A stretch of DNA of 64,000 nucleotides from Verrucomicrobiaceae bacterium (lineage in GTDB: Bacteria > Verrucomicrobiota > Verrucomicrobiia > Verrucomicrobiales > Akkermansiaceae). The position numbers were made by a program, and so were the translations under genes. Location: positions 22,061 to 86,060 of the forward strand of contig JAIXOR010000058.1 in the NCBI GenBank assembly GCA_027486655.1, in the 5' to 3' direction. Numbering within the stretch: position 1 is the stretch's first letter; each line of letters begins with the position of its first letter. The notes below the pieces were generated by a model. That model was not told the DNA's origin. It ran no database searches and saw only the letters and a list, made by a program, of their open reading frames with translations. Positions 45,227 through 53,846 of the stretch are shown in pieces.

Positions 45227-47017
45227 TTACCGCTGCCGACCGGGCAAGGGCCGGACTACGAGTGGCGAGTCGGGTGTTTCCTGAACGAACCACGGGCTGT
45301 CGTGCACCGGCCAGCGGGCGTGATCCACGGCTTGGCCGTTGATCGACTCCGGTCCGTCGTAAACGCACTCCAGGCGATTCCCGCTGCGGTCGGTGTAAAC
45401 TGCCGATGAGGTCGGGTTTTCGGAAAACACGAGGCGGGAGCGGGATTCGATCCGGGCGCGGAAGGCGGCCAGTCGAGCCTGTGGAGTGGCTCCCGGAAAC
45501 TCGCCAACCGGAGCGGTCTCCATGGCGAGGGCCGTATTCAACCGCCTGACGCGGAACTCCGAGTCGCCGGGGCGGGGTTTCGACGAAGGGGCCTTGATGG
45601 CAGCCTGTGGGTCCCACTCGATGGGGTGGGCGGAGCGGATGGCGACCATTACCGGGCCGTAGTGCAGGAAGATCGCATCCTCGGCCCGTGAGGAGGCGAG
45701 ATGCCCCCCGGGGATGAATCCCAGGGCATAGGGGTTCCTGAAGTCCGGAGGAATGCGGAACACGAAGAGCAGGGCATCGCGGTGCTGGACTTCCTGCTCA
45801 TGTTTGGTGACGCCGTGGGTGTGGAGGCCGGAGGCTTGGTTTCCCGGCACGGCATTGTCATCCGCCGCCGGGTTGGTGATCCAGAGGTGGCTGCCCTTCG
45901 AAACATCCGGTTCCTCCCACATCACTCCGCAGGGGTAGCTCTGGCCCTGGAACGGGTTTTTCGCGGCCTTGGGCGAGCGGCTGAAGAGGACGTAGTCGCG
46001 GTTCACGAAATGATAGAGCGCCCAGCGGTTGATCAGGGCGCGATAGATGTAGGGCTCCGAGCGATCATTCGCGGCGAGGTGCACCTCGGGCGGCACCCGG
46101 AACTTCGAGGTCGCGGCACGCAGGGCCCACTGCTCGTGGAGGCGATCCGGAGAAACCCCGCCGAAGTAAACCCAGGCGAGCGCCGCCACGCCCCACGGCT
46201 GCTGGGTTTCCATATCGGGATACGAGCGCGGTGAAAACGTGGCGAGGTGCCCGCGCAGCCATGCCGGGGCGAACTGGGCGAGGCAGTGTCCGTAGGCCTC
46301 CGCCGCCATGCGCCGCAGTTCCGGATCCGGGGCGCATTCGGCGATGGTGAGCACGGGCAGCAGGTTTTCCGAACCGTAGGGACGCGAGGCATACTCGCCG
46401 GGGCCGCCGCGCAGGATTTCTGCTAGATTCGTCCGGATGTATTTTTCACCGGTCGGGTCCGCCGCATCGAAGCGCATCGCCTTTTCCGGAGTGAAGCCCT
46501 GATGCGTCGCCTTCACGGCCGGTGAGAGATAGAAGGGATCCGGCTTGAAGGCATCCGCGCCCCACAACGAGGTGGCGAGGTAGCGGGAAACGGCGGCCAT
46601 GATCTTGTGGTTGCTGGTGCTGAGTTTCTGATAGAACGCACCTCCGGTATAGATCCTGCGGTAGCGGGCCTTGAGCGCATCGTCCATGTGCCTGCCGTGG
46701 ACGATGAGGCAATCGAGGCCAGGCCATGCGATGAAGCCGGTGTTGCCCCCATAGATCCAGCGGTTCTCGCGGTTTCCCGGTTCGAGTTGATCCAGGCCCC
46801 GCGCCACCAGCCTGCGGCCTTCCTCGATCCGGCCGAGCTCGAACATGGCTCCGGCGCGCCAGAACGCGTTCTTCGCCGAGAGTTTCCCGGGCTTTGCATC
46901 GAAGTCCGCCGCCACAGCTTCCCGCATCGCCTTCGCGCGTTGTTCGAAGCCATCGTCGGCACGCACGGTGGCGAGCACGGCCGCGCCCAGCATCACGATT
47001 TGAATCCATCGTTTCAT
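45227..47017 (-). CDS. Secreted protein of unknown function, predicted alpha/alpha-toroid plus beta domain (paralogue A)
   Basis: The product has about 596 residues with a signal peptide (MKRWIQIVMLGAAVLATVRA). The N-terminal half is helical (GNTGFIAWPGLDCLIVHGRH, STSNHKIMAAVSRYLAT), the C-terminal part is beta-rich. The order of blocks and motifs such as ALAWVYFGGVSP, LAANDRSEPYIYRALI and GSHLWITNP matches the protein at 48469, so the two are paralogues. The layout recalls polysaccharide lyases (toroid then beta-sandwich), but I see no recognised catalytic motif. ATG 47017 was preferred over 47029. Confidence 0.72.
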   Translation of the reverse strand: MKRWIQIVMLGAAVLATVRADDGFEQRAKAMREAVAADFDAKPGKLSAKNAFWRAGAMFELGRIEEGRRLVARGLDQLEPGNRENRWIYGGNTGFIAWPGLDCLIVHGRHMDDALKARYRRIYTGGAFYQKLSTSNHKIMAAVSRYLATSLWGADAFKPDPFYLSPAVKATHQGFTPEKAMRFDAADPTGEKYIRTNLAEILRGGPGEYASRPYGSENLLPVLTIAECAPDPELRRMAAEAYGHCLAQFAPAWLRGHLATFSPRSYPDMETQQPWGVAALAWVYFGGVSPDRLHEQWALRAATSKFRVPPEVHLAANDRSEPYIYRALINRWALYHFVNRDYVLFSRSPKAAKNPFQGQSYPCGVMWEEPDVSKGSHLWITNPAADDNAVPGNQASGLHTHGVTKHEQEVQHRDALLFVFRIPPDFRNPYALGFIPGGHLASSRAEDAIFLHYGPVMVAIRSAHPIEWDPQAAIKAPSSKPRPGDSEFRVRRLNTALAMETAPVGEFPGATPQARLAAFRARIESRSRLVFSENPTSSAVYTDRSGNRLECVYDGPESINGQAVDHARWPVHDSPWFVQETPDSPLVVRPLPGRQR

Positions 47018-47066
47018 CGCAGCGGCCACTACCCCGCGGCGTTCGGGTTTCTTGCACGGTCGCGCC

Positions 47067-48404
47067 TCAGGAAATTCCGAGAACCCGCAGGATCAAGCCC
47101 GCGGCGGCGCAGCAGGCCAGCACGGGCACCACCCCCACCCGGAATCGTCCCATCGCAAGCCAGGCGACGGGGGCGGCCAGCGCGACGAAGGGATCGATGC
47201 CCCCGCCGGTCGGGAACAGCGCGTGGCCGGCGAACCAGATCGCCAGGTTGAGCATCACGCCGACCACGGCCGCGGTGATGGCTGTTAGAGCGGATGACAG
47301 CGCGGGCCTCCTGCCCAGGCTTTCGACATGAGGTGCCCCCAGGAAGACGAAGAGGAAACAGGGAAGAAACGTGACCCAGGTGGTGATCATCGATCCCAAG
47401 GTCGCGGACAGGAGGGGATCGAGTCCACCGGGATTCCTCCATCCGCCGACAAATCCCACGAACTGCAAGACCATGATCAGCGGGCCGGGAGTGGTCTCCG
47501 CCAACGCAAGACCGGCCATCATCTGTCCCTGATCGAGCCAGTGATAGTGGCCCACGGCCATCTGCGAGACGTAGGGAAGCACCGCATAGGCCCCGCCGAA
47601 TGTGACCAGGGCCGCTTTCGAAAAAAAGCATCCCTGCTGGAAATGCACGCCATCCGGCCCACCGAGGACCAGCGCCGCAAGCACCGGAGCCCACCACAAG
47701 GAAAGGCACAATCCGGTCACTCCAAGCGCGCGTTTCCAGCCGCCACCAGGAGGAGCGGGCGCGTGGACCACGGCATCCCCGCCGTCCGCCCCTCCATGCC
47801 CGCCTCCACCGGGAAACTGCGCCGGGAAATATCTTCCGCCGATGAACCCGGTGAGCGCCGCGGCGAGAACAATCCACACGAACGAGACCCCGAGCCCGAA
47901 CACCGCCAGAAAGGCGAGAAGCGCCAGCACACGGAGTGGGGTGGTCTTGAGTGCCTTCGACCCGATACGAAGAATCGCCGAAATGACAATCGCGATGACG
48001 GCCGGCATCAGCCCGTGGAAAATCCCGGCCAGCCACGGGGCCTTGCCACCCGCCATGAACAGCCAGCTCAGGAGAAAAAGAATCAACGCCGATGGCAACA
48101 CGAAGAGGACACCCGCGGCGATGCCCCCCTTCGCTCCGTGAAGACGCCAGCCGAGATAGGTCGCGAGTTGCTGGGCCTCCGGGCCCGGCAGGAGCATGCA
48201 GAAGTTCAGCGCGTGCAGAAATCCCTTTTCCGACATCCAGCGGCGTTGCTCCACCAACTCCCGGTGCATGATGGCGATCTGCCCGGCCGGACCGCCAAAG
48301 CTGATCCATCCCAGACGGATCCAGAACCTCAGTGCCTCTCCGAAGCCGGGGGGGCTGATGGCTGCCGCCTGATCCTGCGGTCGGTTTTCGGAACTGTCCG
48401 CCAT
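47067..48404 (-). CDS. chrA: Chromate transporter, long-chain CHR family (ChrA)
   Basis: The 445-residue protein is a bidomain CHR transporter with about ten helices. The N-terminal half has RLGWISFGGPAGQIAIMHRE and LNFCMLLPGPEAQQLATYLG. The C-terminal half repeats the pattern as KAALVTFGGAYAVLPYVSQM and LALAETTPGPLIMVLQFVG. ChrA expels chromate, and possibly other oxyanions, from the cytoplasm. The start at 48404 (MADSSENRPQ) is chosen; the frame continues upstream without family similarity. It sits between the two paralogous secreted proteins with no regulator in sight, so the link to chromate is only by family. Confidence 0.93.
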   Translation of the reverse strand: MADSSENRPQDQAAAISPPGFGEALRFWIRLGWISFGGPAGQIAIMHRELVEQRRWMSEKGFLHALNFCMLLPGPEAQQLATYLGWRLHGAKGGIAAGVLFVLPSALILFLLSWLFMAGGKAPWLAGIFHGLMPAVIAIVISAILRIGSKALKTTPLRVLALLAFLAVFGLGVSFVWIVLAAALTGFIGGRYFPAQFPGGGGHGGADGGDAVVHAPAPPGGGWKRALGVTGLCLSLWWAPVLAALVLGGPDGVHFQQGCFFSKAALVTFGGAYAVLPYVSQMAVGHYHWLDQGQMMAGLALAETTPGPLIMVLQFVGFVGGWRNPGGLDPLLSATLGSMITTWVTFLPCFLFVFLGAPHVESLGRRPALSSALTAITAAVVGVMLNLAIWFAGHALFPTGGGIDPFVALAAPVAWLAMGRFRVGVVPVLACCAAAGLILRVLGIS

Positions 48405-48468
48405 GGCGGAAATCCATGGTCCCGGCCGGCCTCGCAGACAAGCCCAAAGCCCGGGAGCCCCGGCGTCG

Positions 48469-50400
48469 TCACTTTCCGGAGACCCGCCGTGTCCACGTGG
48501 AAAAGTCCCACACTTCGCGGCGGGATCCATCGGAAATCTCCAGCGGACCTCCGGTTTTCTGATAGACCATCGGGTTGCGGAAAAGCACCGAGTCATCAAA
48601 CACCAGCGGCACCCCGTCCACTTTCATCTGATCCTTGTAAGCCTCCTTGTGCGGCTGCCAGCGGAACTCCATCGTCTTTCCCGTCAGCCCCCGGTAGGTG
48701 ATGGCGGGTGGATTGGAATCGATCCGCGAGACGTCGAGCCGCACGGTGGACAGAAGGGTCTCCGCAAACCGCCCGAGCTCGGCATCCACGCCCCCGCCGG
48801 CGAAAGGCGCGAGCGGGGCGGTTTCCAGCACCCAGCCGTTCTGGCGGGCATCGCACCACAGCATGTCATGGGCACCCCATTTCTTGCCCCAATGGCAGGG
48901 TTTCACGCTGCGGAAGGCCATCAGCATCGATCCATTGTGACAGAAGATCCAGCCGGCGCTTTCCACCCTCTTGAGCACGCTGCCGGTGGCGGGGAAGGGC
49001 GCATAGAGCCGGTAGTAGGGATACTTGAACTCCCGGTTGCGCACCTTCACCGATTCCGGAACGGCATAGAGTCCTAACAGAGTGCCCTCGTGCTGCATGT
49101 ACTGGGCGAATCCATTCTCGCCATAGCCGAGGCGGTTCGCGCGGTTCTCCTGGAGCGCATACGGCCGCGCCGGGTTCTCCATGCACACGGCAAAGGTGGA
49201 TGACGGTTTGTCGGACACCCACTTGAGCATGTGCCGCCTGGATTCCTTGTAGAGGCCGGAGGTGGGATCACCCGGTTGGTCCCACTGGCTGCACAGGCTG
49301 TACTGCGGCGTGTGCCAGGTCATCCGGTGAACCCTCGCCCTGCCCATCGCGGCGACGTGGGACCGGTGCAGGAAGGGCTTCGAGCGCGCGTTGGCCACCC
49401 GCACGATACTTTCGGGAATCTGATAGTTCCCCGGCGCGGCCATCCACACCGCATGCACGTGGCCCAGACCACCCGCGGAAACCGGGCGGGACGCGCCGAA
49501 GTAGATCCACGCGCAGGCCGCGGTGGACGCCATCGAGTCCGGCCCGGTGTCGGTGGAATACCAGTACTTCGCCCGCGAGGCGGAACCTGTGTTGTAGCCC
49601 TGGTTCCAGGTGCAGGCGATGTCGAGAAACATGGCGTCCAGAGCCATGGCCGCGCGTTTCCGCATTTCCGGATCTTTGGCGAAGTCCACAAGCATGCGCA
49701 CGGCGCAGAGATTCACTCCCATGTAGATGGTCGCTCCATACTCGCTGAAGTTGCGCGTGGCGATCTCTTCAAACCCGGAGAACAGCCGTTGCCTGGTGGC
49801 CTCGCGGATGCCCGCGGCATTCAGCCCCGAGCGGTCCACCAGGTCCGGCCACTCCTCGGCCGCGAGGTAGCCGGAGGCATCCATCATCAGCTTGTAGTTC
49901 CAGGCCCCGCGGGCGTATCCGGTGAGCGCCTTGTGGTCGTTGTAAAGCGCCACGTAGTCGCGGATCTTGAGCGCCGTGGCGCGCGGCACGTGCTTTCTCC
50001 CTAACAGATAGGTATGCACCAGCGCCGCCTTGTCGAAGGGATCTAGGGGCGCGCCCGGCGGCTTGAGCCCCTTCTTGTCCGCGGCGGCCTGATAGACCTC
50101 CTGCTTGGCAATGCGGTCCTTCGCGATGGCGATCCGGTGGGATGCCGCCGCATCGAGCTTGGCGATGGCATACTCCACATCCGTGCCGAGGACGAGCCTC
50201 GCCGCATAAGCCGGTGCGGCGGCCTTCGGATAGGTTTCCTCCTGCGCTGAGGGACGGGTGCCCGCCACGTAGCGGAGCATCGACGCCGCGCGTTCGGACG
50301 CCGTCGCACCGCTGAGTCTCGGGGACTCCGCGCGCAGTCCCCCATGGGAAACCGCGGCGGCGATGAGAATCGGAATCAGGATGCTGGGACCGCGGATCAT
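48469..50400 (-). CDS. Secreted protein of unknown function (paralogue B of the protein at 45227)
   Basis: The 643-residue product has a signal peptide (MIRGPSILIPILIAAAVSHG). The N-terminal half is helical (ARGAWNYKLMMDASGYLAAE, YMGVNLCAVRMLVDFAKD) and the C-terminal part is beta-rich (NPPAITYRGLTGKTMEFRW). Motifs shared with the paralogue are ACAWIYFGASRP, VRVANARSKPFLHRSHV and LKWVSDKP. The overall plan suggests a polysaccharide lyase-like toroid enzyme or binding protein; no activity can be assigned. It lies upstream of chrA on the same strand. ATG 50400 is preferred over 50409 because a GGGGG stretch lies just before it. Confidence 0.72.
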   Translation of the reverse strand: MIRGPSILIPILIAAAVSHGGLRAESPRLSGATASERAASMLRYVAGTRPSAQEETYPKAAAPAYAARLVLGTDVEYAIAKLDAAASHRIAIAKDRIAKQEVYQAAADKKGLKPPGAPLDPFDKAALVHTYLLGRKHVPRATALKIRDYVALYNDHKALTGYARGAWNYKLMMDASGYLAAEEWPDLVDRSGLNAAGIREATRQRLFSGFEEIATRNFSEYGATIYMGVNLCAVRMLVDFAKDPEMRKRAAMALDAMFLDIACTWNQGYNTGSASRAKYWYSTDTGPDSMASTAACAWIYFGASRPVSAGGLGHVHAVWMAAPGNYQIPESIVRVANARSKPFLHRSHVAAMGRARVHRMTWHTPQYSLCSQWDQPGDPTSGLYKESRRHMLKWVSDKPSSTFAVCMENPARPYALQENRANRLGYGENGFAQYMQHEGTLLGLYAVPESVKVRNREFKYPYYRLYAPFPATGSVLKRVESAGWIFCHNGSMLMAFRSVKPCHWGKKWGAHDMLWCDARQNGWVLETAPLAPFAGGGVDAELGRFAETLLSTVRLDVSRIDSNPPAITYRGLTGKTMEFRWQPHKEAYKDQMKVDGVPLVFDDSVLFRNPMVYQKTGGPLEISDGSRREVWDFSTWTRRVSGK

Positions 50401-50455
50401 GGCCCCCATACGGAAAATGATGAAACTTCCTTTCCGGCAAGCGCCGCCCGGATCC

Positions 50456-53400
50456 TCATTCGAGCCAGACAGTCAGGCGGTCTCCCTCCCCGGTGAGCGC
50501 GTTTTCAAACGCCTCCCTGGCCACCCGGGCGCCACCGCTCCGATAGGCATTCGTTTCACGAATGAAGTCCAGATCGCCGCCGTTCAGGTTGACGGAAATG
50601 GGACCGCGGCCGAGCCGGTTGATGCGATAGACCACCTCGATCGGGCGGCCTGCAAAGGAAAGCGCGGCCTTCATGCCATCAAGCGCGCGGGGCACCACCG
50701 GATCGATGACCACCGCATCCGCCTCCAGACGAAGACCGAGGAAGGACTGCACGATGAGCCGCGTGCCGATGCCCGCGCCGCTGGAATACACACGCCATCC
50801 GCCTTCCAGCGGAACCGTGCCGTCCATGACCTTGCCGTAGTCCCGCTCCGCTTCATAGCGATCCGCAAAGGCGGCATCCGAGCTGGAGTAATAACAATTC
50901 ACCTGACGCAAGGTGGAGGACGGAACCACATCGCGCAGGCCGATCGGGTTGATCCGGCGGAGCGCCTCGAAGAAGCCCTCCGCATCACCGAAGCGGGCCA
51001 GCGCCTCACCATACCGAATGTGGGCGTGGGTATACATGATGCCGATCTCACGGCCGAAGAAGCTGGCACTCTCGGCGCGCTGGAAAGAACGCATCGTTCC
51101 GCCGTGATAAGCCATGGGTTTGTCGAACAACCTCGCACCGTCCGGTCCCAGGAGATGCTTGCGGATGAGCGCGAGATGGGCCTCTGCTTGGCGCGGTGCA
51201 AGCATGTCGTTGACGATCGCATGGATCATCGGCAGCAGGCTGTAGTGAAGGCCCGTGTCCCGGTCGCGCGGGTGGAGCAGCAGGTCGGTCCTGCCTCCTT
51301 CGTGGAAGTAAGCCAGTCCCGCGAGCACATCGTCGTGGATCAGCACGCGCTGGAATTCCTCAAGGATATTGGCTGCCATGGCATCCAGCTCAGCGGCCCG
51401 CTCGCCGAGGCCGATGCGACGGAAGGCTTCGGCCAGAGTGACGAAGGTCTGGTGGTTGAGCGTGACGGTCCATGAGCTGCACAAGCGCTCGCGCATCTCG
51501 GAACGGGCCGGTTGAAGGGAGTCGTTCCAATCGCCATGCCCATAGGCCGCAAGGCTGGTCCCGGCGATCACCCGGCGGAGGATGAGATCGAGCGCGCGGT
51601 CCACGTGCGAGAGGATCGTTTCCGCATCAGCTTCCGAACCGCCATCGGGGTGGAAACACGGAACCCTCTCGTCGAGCAGCGCGGCATCACCCGTGGCGAT
51701 GAGATACTGGGCAAGCGCAAGAACGGGCCAGTAAACGATGTCACCATGCGAATCACCGGGCCGGATGTTTCGCTCCCGCTCGAAGAACATGAACCACTGC
51801 GGCCAATCTCCGTCCGCGTTCTGTTGGCGGAAGACCCGCAGCAGCAGGTCGCGCACAGGCTCGAAGCGCCCGAGGGCGAGCCAGAGCTCGACGGGACCCT
51901 GGCAGACATCCCGGGTGCCCCATCCACCGCCGGAGTATTGCTCGAGGCCACGTGGGGAAAGGAAGTGGACCAGGGCATTGTTCACAAACCAGGGAAACAC
52001 CTCGCCCAGCGCGGCCGCGGATTCCGCAAGCGGAGATGTGGACGGTGCTTCGATGACGGGCGGCGCGGCCATCGTTTCCCAAAACATCCCGTCACCTGCG
52101 GGACCGGGATTGACGAGACCTCCCTCGATCCGCAGTTCCGCGGCGAGACATGCGGAGGTGACCAGGCAGAGGAAAGGCTGACCGCGCGAAACTCCGTCCG
52201 GGTAGAGCAGGCGGTCGTCTCCCGTTTTCTCGATCACGGTTTCCGGACCGGGTTTCACCAGAAACGAGCCACCGGGAAACCTTCGGCCCACATCGCTGTC
52301 CGCAATCGCCCGCACCCGGATTCCCTCCGGAACCTCCTCGTAAAGAAGCGGAACCGTGCCGGAACCGTCGTCGCCGTGCAGCGCCACATGGTGGCTGATC
52401 AGGAAACGAAGCGGTCCTCCCTCACAAACCCGGATGGAAAGACCCAGCTCATGCCTGTCATCGGGCGCGGTGGAAACCACCTCGATCACTCCGCCCGCGT
52501 GCTGATAGATCCAGCGGCAGGTGTCCATCCGCATCTCGAAGGCCGACGGCATTCCTAACAGATCCCAGCGACCGTTCATCCAGACAAACACCCTCTGCCC
52601 GTGGCTGCGGAATAGGCCGAGATACGAGTGGCAGGTGGAGAGGAAGCGGTTGATGCTCACATGGCCCTGCGTGACCATCGAGTGGAACACGCCGTTCATC
52701 CAGACGGTGGAGGTCAGCGCCGCTTCGTCGGGAACAATCGAGCCGCCACTGCGCAGAAGGTGGCCGTGCGGACGCAGCACGATTTCCTCTTTGGCCCGCG
52801 TGACGACGTGACCGCTCTCCGCAGTGAAGAAGGAGAGCAACCGCCCGTCCTTGGTCTCCGCGTGCCTCCGTTCCATGCCGAAATGGCGGGTGAGCAGGGA
52901 TTCGTCCGGATCGCCGGTTTCGAGAAACCCGCTGGATGCAAACCACGACGCCACCGGAGCCGCCTCCTCCGGCGCGGCAAACGACGGCGGAGCCGCCTCG
53001 GGAAGTGCCAGCAGCGCATCGACCACCGCAAGATCCTCACCACCCGTGGCGGATGGATGATCCGCGCTGAAGCCGACAAAGAAACCACGCACCACGGTCG
53101 CTCCCGGCGCAAGGACGAAGGGCTCGTCCTGGATGCAAACCAACGAATGCTCGTGCTGGAGACGCGTGCCCGGCAAACCGGAGGCCAGTGCCACCGGAGC
53201 CCCGCCCCTGCGGGTGGCCAGTCCATGGAACTGGAGCGCATCCGTGGCAAAGGAAACCCCGCGGCCCAGGGAGCCGACGATCGCCCATGGACAGCGCCCG
53301 CCCACCGGCTGGTTCTGGCGCGAGGCCACGACCCGGCCCGCACGCGGATGGTCCAGCGGGGTGTGGTCGACGTATTGGCTCACGTAGTATTCGTTCAATC

Positions 53401-53833
53401 TAACAGCACCGTAGTGGGCGAGGCCGATGTCCTGGGTATGGATCAAATCGCACTCGACGGGACGGTCGCCATGATTGGAGACCTCCACGTGCCAGAACCA
53501 TGCGGTTTCGGATCGCGATGGCACGAGACGCAGCCGGAAGCCAAGCCCGCCCGCCGATCCGCTGGCCGAGAAGCCGGATTCATCGACGCGCTGGACGGCC
53601 GGTGAGCGTGGTCCGATGAGCGGAATCTCCCAAGGCCGCTCGCCGAGAACCCGCAGATGGAGATTGGCCGGGCCCCCCTCCATCTCGTTGCCGAGAAACA
53701 GATTGATCATCACGTCGGCATGATCGATGCGGCGGATGGAACCGTTGGCGTTGATCTCGAAGCTGAGGCCGGAAGGACCTGCCAGCCTCGCCGGAAACGG
53801 GGAGTTCGGCGATTTCATGGAACAGTCATGCAC
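50456..53833 (-). CDS. GH94-family glycoside phosphorylase-like enzyme
   Basis: The 1125-residue protein is cytoplasmic by sequence (no signal peptide). An N-terminal beta-sandwich region contains NEYYVSQYVDHTPLDHP. The catalytic (alpha/alpha)6 barrel has GGGWGTRDVCQGPVELWLAL and AYGHGDWNDSLQP, in which Asp771 of GDWND matches the general acid of GH94 enzymes. SATFFG-like SASFFGREIGIMYTHAHI and RQVNCYYSSSDAAFADRYEA follow. The length, about 1100 residues, is close to that of 1,2-beta-oligoglucan phosphorylases rather than cellobiose phosphorylases (about 800). The substrate is therefore likely a beta-glucan, but this is inference. The ABC-type gene ends upstream of it on the same strand with only 13 bases between. 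Confidence 0.82.
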   Translation of the reverse strand: MHDCSMKSPNSPFPARLAGPSGLSFEINANGSIRRIDHADVMINLFLGNEMEGGPANLHLRVLGERPWEIPLIGPRSPAVQRVDESGFSASGSAGGLGFRLRLVPSRSETAWFWHVEVSNHGDRPVECDLIHTQDIGLAHYGAVRLNEYYVSQYVDHTPLDHPRAGRVVASRQNQPVGGRCPWAIVGSLGRGVSFATDALQFHGLATRRGGAPVALASGLPGTRLQHEHSLVCIQDEPFVLAPGATVVRGFFVGFSADHPSATGGEDLAVVDALLALPEAAPPSFAAPEEAAPVASWFASSGFLETGDPDESLLTRHFGMERRHAETKDGRLLSFFTAESGHVVTRAKEEIVLRPHGHLLRSGGSIVPDEAALTSTVWMNGVFHSMVTQGHVSINRFLSTCHSYLGLFRSHGQRVFVWMNGRWDLLGMPSAFEMRMDTCRWIYQHAGGVIEVVSTAPDDRHELGLSIRVCEGGPLRFLISHHVALHGDDGSGTVPLLYEEVPEGIRVRAIADSDVGRRFPGGSFLVKPGPETVIEKTGDDRLLYPDGVSRGQPFLCLVTSACLAAELRIEGGLVNPGPAGDGMFWETMAAPPVIEAPSTSPLAESAAALGEVFPWFVNNALVHFLSPRGLEQYSGGGWGTRDVCQGPVELWLALGRFEPVRDLLLRVFRQQNADGDWPQWFMFFERERNIRPGDSHGDIVYWPVLALAQYLIATGDAALLDERVPCFHPDGGSEADAETILSHVDRALDLILRRVIAGTSLAAYGHGDWNDSLQPARSEMRERLCSSWTVTLNHQTFVTLAEAFRRIGLGERAAELDAMAANILEEFQRVLIHDDVLAGLAYFHEGGRTDLLLHPRDRDTGLHYSLLPMIHAIVNDMLAPRQAEAHLALIRKHLLGPDGARLFDKPMAYHGGTMRSFQRAESASFFGREIGIMYTHAHIRYGEALARFGDAEGFFEALRRINPIGLRDVVPSSTLRQVNCYYSSSDAAFADRYEAERDYGKVMDGTVPLEGGWRVYSSGAGIGTRLIVQSFLGLRLEADAVVIDPVVPRALDGMKAALSFAGRPIEVVYRINRLGRGPISVNLNGGDLDFIRETNAYRSGGARVAREAFENALTGEGDRLTVWLE

Positions 53834-53846
53834 GCTTGATCGCGGC

